Assembly (NCBI RefSeq): GCF_042679565.1
Contig: NZ_JBHTMY010000003.1
Location: forward strand, 1,116,001 to 1,180,000
DNA length: 64,000 nucleotides
Source: Namhaeicola litoreus
GTDB lineage: Bacteria > Bacteroidota > Bacteroidia > Flavobacteriales > Flavobacteriaceae
Direction of reading: 5' to 3'
The position numbers and the translations under genes are program-made. This document shows, piece after piece, positions 18,258-28,182 of this stretch. Position 1 is the stretch's first letter; every line of letters starts with the position of its first letter. Below the pieces are notes generated by a model. It was not told the origin of the DNA. It saw only the letters and a program-made list of their open reading frames with translations, and made no database searches.

Positions 18258-19388
18258 CTAGTCTTTTAACTTTAAAACCTCGCTTCCTGCTAGTAGGAAA
18301 GCTCCTGTTCCGTAATTTTGCCAACTGTCAAAATCTGCGGGTCTAGGATCAAAACCGATATTTTGAACCCAACCTACCATGCCATTTTCTAGCTGACATT
18401 TTTGTAAAGCATTCCAGCCTCTCATCACGTTTAAACTGTATTCATCTTTATTTAATAATCCGTTATTGATACCCCAAGCCAAAGCAAAAGTGAAAAATCC
18501 ACTACCACTTACTTCACCATGCGCGTATGATTCTGGATATAATAAACTTGTTGTCCACAATCCATCAGCCTGCTGAAGTGATTTTATTTTTGTTGCCATC
18601 TCCTTAAACAGTTGCTCATAAAATGGCCTGTATTTGTAATCTTTTGGCATTGTATCTAATATTAAAGCCAATCCTCCTAAAACCCATCCGTTTCCTCTCG
18701 ACCAAAATACTTTTTTTCCATTTTCCTCTTTTATATCAGTCTCCTTTCCTGTCCAAACAAAACGGTTATCACGCGCAAAAAGGTTTTCTTTTTTATCGTA
18801 AAGTAAATTATAGGTTTCTAAATAATACTTGTGCATCGCATCCAAATAGGATTCGTCATTCTTCAGTTTTGCGTATTCAACTATAACTGGCGGGGCCATA
18901 AATAAGGCATCACACCACCACCATAAAATGCTTTTTTCTTTATCCTCACCCGTTTTCCATTGGTTGTCTTCAAACAAGTGTTTTTGAAGAAAAGATTCTG
19001 TTGGCTCTAAATTGACCATATTTTTTCTGTTTGTATTCATCTCTAAATACAAATAAGCATAAGAAATAGCCACATCATCTGCGTGATAATCTCTAATATA
19101 GGTTTTCCATTCATTGCGGTATCCCATGGTTTTTATTGCTGCTAAGAAAATTTGGTTCTGTGTGGCTTGATGTGCACGAGTTACACCTGTGTAATATGCT
19201 CCATTGGTCCAATCGGTAGGTGCTATCGCAAAAATAGGATGCTGTTCTTGCCATTCCATGGCTTTTATCATACTTGGCACTATTGTGCTTTTGTCTAACT
19301 TATCTTGAGCGTTTGTTTTGTTGGATGATAAAACTCCTAAAAGTACAATTAATAAAATCTCGATTTTGAGTAGTGTTAATTTTCTCAT
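18258..19388 (-). CDS. GH105 unsaturated uronyl hydrolase
   Basis: A 376-residue exported enzyme (signal peptide ending KTNAQ) with an (alpha/alpha)6 barrel of the YteR/GH105 type. It hydrates and removes the 4,5-unsaturated uronic acid left by polysaccharide lyases. The catalytic Asp lies in WWWCDALFMAPP near residue 160. Other family landmarks are FVWTGKETDIK, FWSRGNGWVLGGLALIL and GYRNEW. Length is normal. Its start is 3 nt from the preceding GH3 stop, indicating tight co-expression. Its presence implies that a lyase acts upstream in the pathway, matching the BNR_4 and alginate-lyase-like neighbours. Confidence 0.92.
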   Translation of the reverse strand: MRKLTLLKIEILLIVLLGVLSSNKTNAQDKLDKSTIVPSMIKAMEWQEQHPIFAIAPTDWTNGAYYTGVTRAHQATQNQIFLAAIKTMGYRNEWKTYIRDYHADDVAISYAYLYLEMNTNRKNMVNLEPTESFLQKHLFEDNQWKTGEDKEKSILWWWCDALFMAPPVIVEYAKLKNDESYLDAMHKYYLETYNLLYDKKENLFARDNRFVWTGKETDIKEENGKKVFWSRGNGWVLGGLALILDTMPKDYKYRPFYEQLFKEMATKIKSLQQADGLWTTSLLYPESYAHGEVSGSGFFTFALAWGINNGLLNKDEYSLNVMRGWNALQKCQLENGMVGWVQNIGFDPRPADFDSWQNYGTGAFLLAGSEVLKLKD

Positions 19389-19391
19389 TTT

Positions 19392-21653
19392 TTACATTTT
19401 TAATTTAAACTCTTTTGTTAATCCCTCTTTTGATGAGGTTCCCACCATTACCTTATAATCTCCCGCTTCTAAAATTTTCTCCATTTTTAAGCCTGTAAAT
19501 TCTAACATTTTTGGTGTAATTGTAAATGTAATCGTTTTGGTTTCTCCAGGATTTAATTCAATTTTCTTAAAGCTTTTCAACTCTTTGTCTGGTCTGGTCA
19601 CAGAACCGATCTCATCTTTTAAGTACATCTGAACCACTTCTTTAGCTTTTATTTTTCCTGTATTCGAGACATCAACACTAACTGTTATCTCAGAATTTGG
19701 CGTGATTTCTTCATTGGATAATTCTAAATTCGTATAGATAAACGATCCATAACTCAAGCCAAATCCAAATGGATACAATGGCCCATCTTCTAAAAATAAA
19801 TAACCTTTTTTATGATTTATTTCTTTCATGCTGTAATGAAATGGGAGTTGACCAATAGATCTTGGCACTGTGACTGGCAATTTTCCAGACGGAGAAACTT
19901 CACCAAAAATAATTTTTGCCAATGAGTTATCACCTAACTCGCTTAAATCCCATGCATCTAATAATGCATCGGCATTTTCGGCTATCTCATTAATAGACAG
20001 CGTTCTGCGATGCTTTAAAACAACAATAACCGGTTTTCCTAAAGCTTTTACTTTTTTTAACAATTCATCTTGCTGCCCTACCGGATCTATGGTAGCTCGA
20101 TCTCCTAAAGCACCATTAAAAAATGCTTCTTTTGAAGTAAACTCATCCCCTCCTAAGAAAAGAATCACAATATCGGATTGTTTGGCAATGTTGACTAATT
20201 TTTCAACACCGGCAGAATTATCTTCAATTAGTTTAGGGATACTTTTGTTTTCATCTGTAAGTTTAAATCCGAAGTCGGCGTAATAAGAATTCGACCCATC
20301 TACTGCCTCAAAATCTGTTTGGGTAGTTTCACTTAAAAGTGGCCCAATCAAAGCTATTTTTTTTGATCTATTTTTACCTATCGGAAGAATATTATTGCTG
20401 TTTTTTAATAATATAATGGATTCTAAATCTGACTCTTGAGCTAATTTTAATGAAGCATCACTTCTAATACTTGTCTTTGCTAAATTTTCATCCACATAAG
20501 GATTGTCAAAAAGTCCTAAAATAAATTTTGTGCGAAGGACTCTTTTCACGGACATATCAATTAATTTTTCAATTTCTGGATTCTTTTTAACCAAAGCTGG
20601 CAAATAGGAATAGGCATCTTCGGCATACAGATCAATATCAACACCGGCAGACAAGCCCATTAAAGCAGCAGCTTCAGGCGATTCCGCCACTTTCATAAAA
20701 TAATATAAACGACCAATATCGTTGGCATCAGAAACAACATAACCTTTAAAACCCCATTGGTTACGCAAAACTCCGTTTAGCAACTCCGGATTTCCATGAC
20801 TGGCAATTCCGTTTAAATCTCCGTGAGAAGCCATTATACCTAGAGTTTTTGCTTCTTTTACGGCAGCTTCAAAAGGTGGATAGATTTCATCGATTAAGGT
20901 TCTAGGAGAAATCTCTATAGCTGCAAAATTGGTACCGCCAAGTACTTGGCCATAACCCGCAAAATGCTTTGCCACAGCGCCAATGTGTGTGCCATTTCCC
21001 AATCCATCATAGTCTCCCTGAACACCTTTAATCGCGTTTGTTACCATCTGAGTTGTAAGGTAAGTATCTTCTCCAAAAGCTTCACTCATTCTACCAAAAC
21101 GTGGATCTCGAACAATATCTGCTTCTGGAGAATGACACATATGCATCCCTCTTAACCTTGCCTCTCTTCCTACTATATCCCAAACTTTATACACTAATTC
21201 TGGATTAAAGGAGGCCGCAGAAGTTATTGGGCGACCGAATTTAGTACTTCCTTCCGCATCGACACCATTGTATGATTCTGTAACAAATAGAGCAGGAATT
21301 CCGTGACGGTTATTTTCTATAATATACATTTGAAGTTTATTGTTGAATTTTGCGGCTTCCACCGGACTCATATGTTCTCCAGGATTTTTTATTCCGGCAA
21401 TACCCAATTTGAGTTTTTCTATTACTTTTTCGGAAAGTTTTAAGTTTCCATTCTCGTCGGATTCCACCCCAATATTGGCATGAAAAATACGCATTTGTGC
21501 CACCTTTTCCTCTAAGGATAATAAGGGTAGTAATGCCTCAACACGCTCATCTATTGATAAATTTGGATCCCTATAATCTTTTGCAGGTTCTTCTTTACAA
21601 GAATTCAACAAAAGACCAATTAGGCTTAAGGATAAAACAAGTAATCTCTTCAT
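19392..21653 (-). CDS. GH3 glycosidase lipoprotein (second copy)
   Basis: A 753-residue GH3 lipoprotein (signal ending LLNSC). Barrel motifs are PRFGRMSEAFGEDTYL, AVAKHFAGYG, and the nucleophile motif YVVSDANDIGRL near residue 290. A second alpha/beta domain follows (LFLGGDEFTSKEA), then a C-terminal fibronectin-III-like domain ending VMVGTSSKEG. It shares the unusual SD-N/A-ND-x-GRL nucleophile context with the GH3 at 1234-3387, so the two probably belong to the same subgroup, although the substrate loops differ. Likely releases xylose or another beta-linked sugar. It lies between the GH43 and GH105 genes in the eight-gene operon. Confidence 0.9.
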   Translation of the reverse strand: MKRLLVLSLSLIGLLLNSCKEEPAKDYRDPNLSIDERVEALLPLLSLEEKVAQMRIFHANIGVESDENGNLKLSEKVIEKLKLGIAGIKNPGEHMSPVEAAKFNNKLQMYIIENNRHGIPALFVTESYNGVDAEGSTKFGRPITSAASFNPELVYKVWDIVGREARLRGMHMCHSPEADIVRDPRFGRMSEAFGEDTYLTTQMVTNAIKGVQGDYDGLGNGTHIGAVAKHFAGYGQVLGGTNFAAIEISPRTLIDEIYPPFEAAVKEAKTLGIMASHGDLNGIASHGNPELLNGVLRNQWGFKGYVVSDANDIGRLYYFMKVAESPEAAALMGLSAGVDIDLYAEDAYSYLPALVKKNPEIEKLIDMSVKRVLRTKFILGLFDNPYVDENLAKTSIRSDASLKLAQESDLESIILLKNSNNILPIGKNRSKKIALIGPLLSETTQTDFEAVDGSNSYYADFGFKLTDENKSIPKLIEDNSAGVEKLVNIAKQSDIVILFLGGDEFTSKEAFFNGALGDRATIDPVGQQDELLKKVKALGKPVIVVLKHRRTLSINEIAENADALLDAWDLSELGDNSLAKIIFGEVSPSGKLPVTVPRSIGQLPFHYSMKEINHKKGYLFLEDGPLYPFGFGLSYGSFIYTNLELSNEEITPNSEITVSVDVSNTGKIKAKEVVQMYLKDEIGSVTRPDKELKSFKKIELNPGETKTITFTITPKMLEFTGLKMEKILEAGDYKVMVGTSSKEGLTKEFKLKM

Positions 21654-21692
21654 TTACGTTTGTTTATTATTATCTATAATTTACTTTTAAGA

Positions 21693-23045
21693 TCATTTAA
21701 ATCTAAATCTGTTTACTTTCAATTCGCCATTTGGTACAGGTTTAAAAACCAAACAAAGGGTTTGTCCATTATACAAGCCTATTGTTTCAAAACTTTCTTT
21801 TTTAAATGCTCTTGTATTGTTGGCTTGAAATTTACAAGTTGCCAAAAGTTTACCGGTTGGAGAACCTTCATGAACTTCAATTTCATTTGTTGAAGAAGAT
21901 AAAATTTCAAATTCTATTCCCTTTTTTCCATTTAAATTTTGAATGTTTGGATAAACTGCATACCCCTCATCTTTTATTGATTCCATAGAAAAACCACCAA
22001 CGGTATTTTCGGTTTTATGAAGACCATCAGCCTTAAAATAATCTTCGGCTTCTATATCATTGTTTGCGTTGTATTGGCCAACTCCAGTGCCATCAACCCT
22101 AATTGGAGCAATGGTTCCATCATCTTTATAATGAACATAACTAATAAAAGTATCTCTAAACCACCGATTTCCTGTTTGACTTATATCGCAATATGCAAAA
22201 TACCATTGGTTATGCCATTCAAAAAAAGAACCGTGTCTGCCTTGTAAAAAACCATTGGGCCAAGTTGGATCATCAAATCCTTCAGCAAAACTACTTTCCT
22301 TGATAATGGTGTCTACATAGTCATAAGGACCATAAAGGTTGTCGGACATGGCATAAAAACAACCCCAAGACAAATAATACTTTCCTTTATATTTATGCAC
22401 AAAGGGTTTGTCATCTGTAGGCATTTCTTTATTTTTTCCATCCGAGTTATACGGTCCTCTAGGGTTTGTAATGCTTATTTTCTTTGGGCTTTCTGCGAGA
22501 CTGATCATATCGTCATTTAATTTAGCAATATAATAATCCCAAACGCCAAATATGATAAAATGCTCTCCTTCATCTTCAAAAATAGCCATGTCGTATTCAT
22601 GTGTTGGCGTTAATTCTGAGGTCAAAATTGGTTTGCTAAGAGGGTCTCTCCACGGACCAACAGGAGTATCTCCAACCACAACTCCCGTTTGCTCATTTCG
22701 TTCTGAAAAGTACCAGTAATATTTACCATTTTTATAGCCTACATCAGTTGCCCAGCAACCTGTAAAGTCTTTCCCGATATAAGTATCTTCTGGCTTCAAA
22801 ACACTCCGTTTTGTCCAATTTACCAAATCCGGCGAAGACCAAATCCACCAATCCTCCATAACAAAACCATTATTCTCAATTGATTTATCATGAGAAGCAT
22901 ATACATAGGCTGTATCTTTAAAAATATGGATATGTGGATCATTTAAACCTACATTGGGCACAATTGGATTTTGTGAAAAAACAAAATCCGCTATTAGTAA
23001 AAAACCAATAGAAATGATACTTTTGATGTGATAATTAAATTTCAT
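21693..23045 (-). CDS. GH43 family glycosidase with C-terminal beta module
   Basis: A 450-residue secreted five-bladed propeller (signal ending FVFSQ). The GH43 base Asp is in GLNDPHIHIF (Asp36). The pKa-modulating Asp is probably in HEYDMAIFEDE. At the place of the usual catalytic Glu (EGP/EAP followed by a hydrophobic-His-Lys) this protein reads TDDKPFVHKYKGKYYLSWG, so the acid would be Asp or supplied elsewhere. Residues about 320-450 form a beta-sandwich like CBM6. Probable exo-acting beta-xylosidase or arabinosidase; the altered acid site makes specificity uncertain. Gene order DUF1080-GH43-GH3-GH105 suggests joint processing of oligosaccharides. Confidence 0.85.
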   Translation of the reverse strand: MKFNYHIKSIISIGFLLIADFVFSQNPIVPNVGLNDPHIHIFKDTAYVYASHDKSIENNGFVMEDWWIWSSPDLVNWTKRSVLKPEDTYIGKDFTGCWATDVGYKNGKYYWYFSERNEQTGVVVGDTPVGPWRDPLSKPILTSELTPTHEYDMAIFEDEGEHFIIFGVWDYYIAKLNDDMISLAESPKKISITNPRGPYNSDGKNKEMPTDDKPFVHKYKGKYYLSWGCFYAMSDNLYGPYDYVDTIIKESSFAEGFDDPTWPNGFLQGRHGSFFEWHNQWYFAYCDISQTGNRWFRDTFISYVHYKDDGTIAPIRVDGTGVGQYNANNDIEAEDYFKADGLHKTENTVGGFSMESIKDEGYAVYPNIQNLNGKKGIEFEILSSSTNEIEVHEGSPTGKLLATCKFQANNTRAFKKESFETIGLYNGQTLCLVFKPVPNGELKVNRFRFK

Positions 23046-23080
23046 GTAAACGAAAACTTTATTCTTAGCATAGTTAAATT

Positions 23081-23902
23081 TTATTTCAAAAACTCTTCCA
23101 TTGGGATGATTTCATCGAATTCTTTAATTTGAATGTTTCGGTAATAAATTTCTGCTGTTTCCGATTGCAAGCCAATTATTCCTTCACTAATACTGAGGTC
23201 TGTAGCCATATTTACCACCTTGCCATTTAATTTGTGAATTGCGTACTGATTTCCCATGACAATAACTTCACATTGATTCCATTTACCGTTCAAACCGTTA
23301 TAAGGCGCATTCGCTAAAACAGCTTGCTCTCCTTTTTTAAAAACTTGCGGTTTACCTCCATTTTGAGGTAATTCAAAGGTGCCGTTCTCATTGGCATACC
23401 ATTGTAATTTTGTGCCCTTAGGTGCCCAAAAATCTCCTGTATGATTTTTGTTTTGGGTATGATCATAACGCACCTGATACTCAATGCCAACCGGCCATAT
23501 CTTATCATCAGTTACATGGTAATACATACCCGCATCATATTGAAATTGATCAAAGTTATTATAAATCTTAGTCCCCCATTTGTATTCAAACTTGAAAATA
23601 AATTTACTGTACTTTTTGTTGGTATAAAACATGCCATGGGTCGCATTTTCACCTGTATTAAGATTTAGACTATCGGGCATGTTTTTAAAAACATGTACCA
23701 TACCATCTTCTATAGCGAACACCTGTTTAGCCATTTCTTGATCATTATTTTTAAGTTTGAGGTGCCATCCGTCCCAATTCTCACCATTAAAAACAGGAAC
23801 AAAACCTGCAGAACTTCCCTTCTTTTTTGATGTCCCACAGCTCAGAAATAAAATAAAAGTGATTAAACCTAAGTAAAGAAATATTGCTTTATTATGTTTC
23901 AT
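23081..23902 (-). CDS. DUF1080 (3-keto-disaccharide hydrolase-type) lipoprotein
   Basis: A 273-residue lipoprotein; the ATG at 23902 gives a signal ending LFLSC and is preferred to the TTG at 23920. It is a concanavalin-like beta-jelly-roll of the DUF1080/PF06439 family, with FNGENWDGWHLK near the start, KYSKFIFKFEYKWG, GMYYHVTDD, WNQCEVIVMGN and EIYYRNIQIKEF at the end. The family is named for 3-keto-glycoside hydrolysis in a few members, but many act as unknown sugar-binding or hydrolytic proteins in PULs. The precise role here is unknown. Confidence 0.8.
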   Translation of the reverse strand: MKHNKAIFLYLGLITFILFLSCGTSKKKGSSAGFVPVFNGENWDGWHLKLKNNDQEMAKQVFAIEDGMVHVFKNMPDSLNLNTGENATHGMFYTNKKYSKFIFKFEYKWGTKIYNNFDQFQYDAGMYYHVTDDKIWPVGIEYQVRYDHTQNKNHTGDFWAPKGTKLQWYANENGTFELPQNGGKPQVFKKGEQAVLANAPYNGLNGKWNQCEVIVMGNQYAIHKLNGKVVNMATDLSISEGIIGLQSETAEIYYRNIQIKEFDEIIPMEEFLK

Positions 23903-23968
23903 AGAGTGAATTTTTATCAATGTTTAAAAAACTTTTTTTTATCCAGGCACTAAATAATGTTCATCTAA

Positions 23969-24739
23969 TTATTTACAGCCAATTTCACTTAGTGCAGAAT
24001 TTTGCGCAACAGACAAACTTTTGTCTGTTTTAAACAAAACAAATTGATCTATAGCATGAAATTTGGACCTTCCGGATATTTCAATATCATAGACGCCCGC
24101 TGTATCAAATTTTGCAAAAATATTATATGGATCATTGTCATTTGTATTAGATCTCCAAAACCATTCGCTCAAATTGTTCATATAAACTTTAAACCAACCA
24201 TTTGAACTTGAGCCCTCAGGATTTGGAGTTTTACCAGAACCTTTTGGATATACAAGCTCTCCAGTACCTGCTTTTTCGCCGTAAAAATCAGCTGCATCTG
24301 GAATTCTAAGCCAAGAATCATTGTGCTCGGTATTGTTAGTCCCTTGGGTAATTCTAGAACTCCAAACGAACTGATAAGTTCCTGGATTATTGATTTGTAC
24401 AGAAAACTTAATCACACCAACACCAGGTGTATTAAAATTATCATTGCCTGACCAAACGAGATAACCTTCGCCTTCAAAACCACTAAGCGTGTTTTCAGTT
24501 TTCCATCCATTATCTGTAACACTCGTATTTTCAATATCTACTCGTATAATTCCATCTTTTTCATTGTACAATTTACCTGAAAGACAAATATTACCTGCTT
24601 CTTCCTCCTCTATTTCTTGAATAACTTCCATTTCATCATTTGAACTATCATTGCAACTTGTTAAACTTAAAAACGCTGCATAAAACAACAACCACGCGAT
24701 AGAAAAAATGAACCTACCTTTAAAAAATAATCTTTTCAT
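23969..24739 (-). CDS. CBM6/GH115-C-like carbohydrate-binding lipoprotein
   Basis: A 256-residue lipoprotein (signal ending LSLTSC) with a short acidic linker (EVIQEIEEEEAG) and one beta-sandwich module: DGIIRVDIENTSV, VIKFSVQINNPGTYQFVWSSRI, TAGVYDIEISGRSKFHAIDQFVLFK. This pattern (module opening on an acidic residue, PGTYxFxW, and closing with FxIDxFVL) is that of CBM6/CBM35-like domains and of the C-terminal domain of GH115. There is no catalytic domain. An acidic linker after the lipid anchor is common in surface glycan-binding proteins, so a chain-capturing role at the outer membrane is plausible. It is the second gene of the operon, 14 nt after GH106. Confidence 0.65.
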   Translation of the reverse strand: MKRLFFKGRFIFSIAWLLFYAAFLSLTSCNDSSNDEMEVIQEIEEEEAGNICLSGKLYNEKDGIIRVDIENTSVTDNGWKTENTLSGFEGEGYLVWSGNDNFNTPGVGVIKFSVQINNPGTYQFVWSSRITQGTNNTEHNDSWLRIPDAADFYGEKAGTGELVYPKGSGKTPNPEGSSSNGWFKVYMNNLSEWFWRSNTNDNDPYNIFAKFDTAGVYDIEISGRSKFHAIDQFVLFKTDKSLSVAQNSALSEIGCK

Positions 24740-24753
24740 ATTTAATTTAAAAT

Positions 24754-27700
24754 TTATTTATTTTTATTCGAATAGATCACTTCTTTTGAAAACTTTATTT
24801 CTACCGGCCCTAACAAACCTGAGGGCATAAGCGGGCTATCCTGCTTATAAAATGGAGCCGTTGTAAAAGTTGTTCTTTTACCTGAAGGTCTGGGTTCATT
24901 ATTTACATACCAATCTGGCATTTTCCCTTCCGGACGATATCCTTCAATTTTGTAATTACCATCATTTGGTGGATATCTTTCATCACCAATTAGTCTGTTC
25001 GACCATTGGTTTGTCAATTCAATTTTTAAGGTATTTTCTCCAGATACCAAATACTCAGAAATATCTAATTCAAAAGGATGCATCCAAGAAATAGCCACTT
25101 GTTTATTGTTTAACCATACATTGGCAACAATATAAACCTTACCCAAATCCAAAACGGCCTTGATATCTGTTTTCAATAGTTCTTGAGGAATAGTAATTGT
25201 TTTGACATAGGTGGCGGTACCACTGTAAAAGTTGATTGAGTCTTTTGGATAATCTTTCCAATCTACCAAAGAATCCATTTTGATTGAGCCACCATATCCA
25301 TTTTCTTTTTTAAACGTAACATCCCAAGAGCCTTCAATTTCAAAATGTTCTGGAAGATCGGATACCGATAGATCCCAAGATTTTCCAGATGATAACGAAA
25401 TATTATAATTTCCGTTTTTATAAATCCGCGCTTTAAGATCATCTCCTTTAGAAAAAGAAAAATGGATATCTATATTTGGTTTCGTCACAGATTCGATTCC
25501 TTTAGATTCTTCTCTAAAAACGACAAATGTAGATTCTTGAGGCGCCAGTGTAATACTTGTTTGTGTAGAACCATTTTTATGATGGACAAAATCTGCTTTT
25601 CTGGTAATCATTCCATTTATTGGATTCCATAATTCTGGAATTTTATTGGGAACTCTGAAAGAAATATCAAATATTTTGGTAGCGGAAGTATCGGCATTAA
25701 AAAAGAAATAAATATCTTCATTTTCTGTTTTTCTATGGGTAAAATCAATTGCCTCATCCTTGTTTACAAGTAAATCAGGAATGATGCCACACTCTAAAAG
25801 TACAGTGTTCCAATCTGAGACAGGCTTCACTAATGGAGCCAATTTTTTTTGTACAACTAAAAATGCTTTTTTGTCTTGTTCAGAATTTTGATACCCTGCC
25901 AGATTTTGAGGCACCTCACCATAAACAGGAAAACCACTTTTTGCGATATCATATATTCTTTGCACAGTTAAAAGAGACAGTTTTTTGGTGTTTTTTAAAA
26001 GTAACATCTTATAATTTGTCCCTTCGGGGAGCAATAATCCATCCCCCTTAAGTTGAAGTCGGTTGAGTAGAACATCGGTATTGACATTGTCAAAGTTGAT
26101 TGTTTTGGGGACCTCGGGTTCAATATCATTTCTGTAATAAGAACCATTCGGCGCGCCCTCTCCAATATATACCAAAACATCTGAAACCGGATTTCCTTGG
26201 CGAAGCATAAAAGATCCTCTTGCAATGTATTGAAACCATGCCGCTCCAGCATTTTTCCACCAAGTTTGGGTGCGGTCAAAATGAAAACCCCATCTATTCA
26301 TTGTCATTCCTGGCTCTACCTGTGTATTGGCCTGATGAGCAAATCGGTGAAACATAAATTCATTGATGCCATAAGTCCATGCCAAATCTCCAGAAGTTTT
26401 TGCCATGGCAGGATGACCCTTCCAGTTTATTTCTGGCGTTGAGGTAAAAGATTCTGCAGATATAATTGGTTTGCCATAAATATGAGCCGATGAAACTGCA
26501 GATGCTGTTTGGGTAATGGGACGGTTCATCCAAAATTCGCCCATGGGAATATCTGTAACTCCTCCAATATCCAGATCGTTCAAAGGACCAAAACCATAGG
26601 GCTCAATATAACTTTGCAGTCCGTCCGCATTGCAGAGTTCTGTAAAATATTCAAAGTAGTTTTCTGTCATTAAATCGGAAATCACTTTTCTAAAATCAGA
26701 GAGTATAGCATCAGAGGCTTCGGTACTTTCTACAAACTTACCGGCAACTAATGGTAAAAATGGAATGAAATCGTATCCTTTCCTACTTTTAAAAATTGAA
26801 TCAAAATCTTCAGTCCAATTTTGGCCACCCATCTCATAACTATCAATCTCAGCATATTTTAGAGCAGATGAGCTGGTATTGTTGACTACTTTTTTTACAA
26901 AGGCATCATAGTGATTTTTAAAAGCTGTCCTGCTGAGTTTATCTACTTCCAAACCTCTTCCTTCATCAGATGAAGGATTATTGAAAGCACCTGTTGATGT
27001 ATAACCAAATCGTAAGATTGTCCAATTCCCTTGAGGAAGATTAGTTCTTAAAACGCCATTATTATCAATGTCTTCATTGAGAAGTTTAATTTCATCAGGA
27101 TTGATGATCATCGAATTATCTGTCATCCCAATAGGTGCTAAAGCATGGTCTTCTGTTCTTGCGATGGCTGTTCTGCCCAACGCATTGTTTATGGTAAATA
27201 CGGAAGATAATTGAACCTCTTTGATGGTTGTTTGTTGGTTGAACTGTAATCTAAAATATTTCGACCCTATTGCCTCAAAATGATCATTGATTGCCCATTC
27301 ACCTTTTCCTGTTCGTACTTTAAACAACTCACGAATATCTTTAAAGTTTTTTCCATCTTCTGAAGTTTGTAAGATGGCCGTTGCATGGCGATCATTAAAG
27401 ATGATCTTAACAGATCGAATGTCTTTTTGTTCCTCAAAAGAGTACTGAATCCAAGGATTTATTTCCCCCACTTTAGAAATTGTGGTTTCATTATCTATCT
27501 TTCCATCAGAAATTATGTTTATGTTTAAATTAACATCGGAAGCCGAGATCTCTACTTTATTTTTAGCATCATCGATTTCAGCACCCAAACTAGGATAGGC
27601 CAATACGGCAATGTCTCTATAAAAATTTTCTCTTTTACTCGGTTCGAGTAGTTGTAATTCTATTTTTTTTCCTCCTTGCACTTGAATTTCGCTCCAAACC

Positions 27701-28164
27701 ACCATTTTCATAGATTCCTCCGCAGATACCCAAGGTCCGCCGCTTGCCGACCAACCATCACAATTGTGAACACCAAAAGTTAAGCCCAAACGCTCTGCCT
27801 CATGGGCTGCATGGCTAATCATCTCATGATGTTCAACCGAATTGTATTTTATTGGTCCATTTGGAATTCCCTGGGTAATATTAAAGAGTAAAAGTCCTCC
27901 CAACCCAACCTCGGCCATTGATTCCAAATCCTTTGTCAGCCCCTCTTTTGTCATATTCCCACTCATTGCATGCATCCATGTTTTGGGTTTAGAATTCTGA
28001 GGTGGATTTTTAAATCCTTGTTCTAAATCTGAGGGTAAATTTCCCTTTTCTTCGCAAGAAGAAAGTAAACCAAATGAGCAAAAAAGTAAAAGATAAAGGA
28101 AAAACCTAAAACTTCTGATGGTGTTTGTTTTCGCCTTTTCGATAATTAAGATAATTATTGACAT
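24754..28164 (-). CDS. GH106 alpha-L-rhamnosidase (copy A, lipoprotein)
   Basis: A 1136-residue enzyme of the GH106 family (Glyco_hydro_106). Lipoprotein signal ends LLSSC. Family landmarks are FKNPPQNSKPKTWMHAMSGN near the start, GLGGLLLFNITQG, FGVHNCDGWSASGGPW, IEPYGFGPLNDLDIGG, GEFWMNRPITQ, SAESFTS and FMFHRFAHQANT. A C-terminal GH2-like sugar-binding domain follows (VYIVANVWLNNKQVA, LTNQWSNRLIGDERYP). It would release alpha-linked L-rhamnose. It is first in the eight-gene operon, with operator-promoter at 28183-28227. A paralogue with the same organisation lies immediately upstream at 28279-31650; conserved blocks are shared, but the two differ in localisation signal and many loops. Confidence 0.9.
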   Translation of the reverse strand: MSIIILIIEKAKTNTIRSFRFFLYLLLFCSFGLLSSCEEKGNLPSDLEQGFKNPPQNSKPKTWMHAMSGNMTKEGLTKDLESMAEVGLGGLLLFNITQGIPNGPIKYNSVEHHEMISHAAHEAERLGLTFGVHNCDGWSASGGPWVSAEESMKMVVWSEIQVQGGKKIELQLLEPSKRENFYRDIAVLAYPSLGAEIDDAKNKVEISASDVNLNINIISDGKIDNETTISKVGEINPWIQYSFEEQKDIRSVKIIFNDRHATAILQTSEDGKNFKDIRELFKVRTGKGEWAINDHFEAIGSKYFRLQFNQQTTIKEVQLSSVFTINNALGRTAIARTEDHALAPIGMTDNSMIINPDEIKLLNEDIDNNGVLRTNLPQGNWTILRFGYTSTGAFNNPSSDEGRGLEVDKLSRTAFKNHYDAFVKKVVNNTSSSALKYAEIDSYEMGGQNWTEDFDSIFKSRKGYDFIPFLPLVAGKFVESTEASDAILSDFRKVISDLMTENYFEYFTELCNADGLQSYIEPYGFGPLNDLDIGGVTDIPMGEFWMNRPITQTASAVSSAHIYGKPIISAESFTSTPEINWKGHPAMAKTSGDLAWTYGINEFMFHRFAHQANTQVEPGMTMNRWGFHFDRTQTWWKNAGAAWFQYIARGSFMLRQGNPVSDVLVYIGEGAPNGSYYRNDIEPEVPKTINFDNVNTDVLLNRLQLKGDGLLLPEGTNYKMLLLKNTKKLSLLTVQRIYDIAKSGFPVYGEVPQNLAGYQNSEQDKKAFLVVQKKLAPLVKPVSDWNTVLLECGIIPDLLVNKDEAIDFTHRKTENEDIYFFFNADTSATKIFDISFRVPNKIPELWNPINGMITRKADFVHHKNGSTQTSITLAPQESTFVVFREESKGIESVTKPNIDIHFSFSKGDDLKARIYKNGNYNISLSSGKSWDLSVSDLPEHFEIEGSWDVTFKKENGYGGSIKMDSLVDWKDYPKDSINFYSGTATYVKTITIPQELLKTDIKAVLDLGKVYIVANVWLNNKQVAISWMHPFELDISEYLVSGENTLKIELTNQWSNRLIGDERYPPNDGNYKIEGYRPEGKMPDWYVNNEPRPSGKRTTFTTAPFYKQDSPLMPSGLLGPVEIKFSKEVIYSNKNK

Positions 28165-28182
28165 TTCTCAGATAATAATCTA

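Noticed and set aside
24842..24860. An ATCCTG half-site
   Set aside because: It lies inside the 3' end of GH106 copy A with no second half-site and no -7 box at the right distance.
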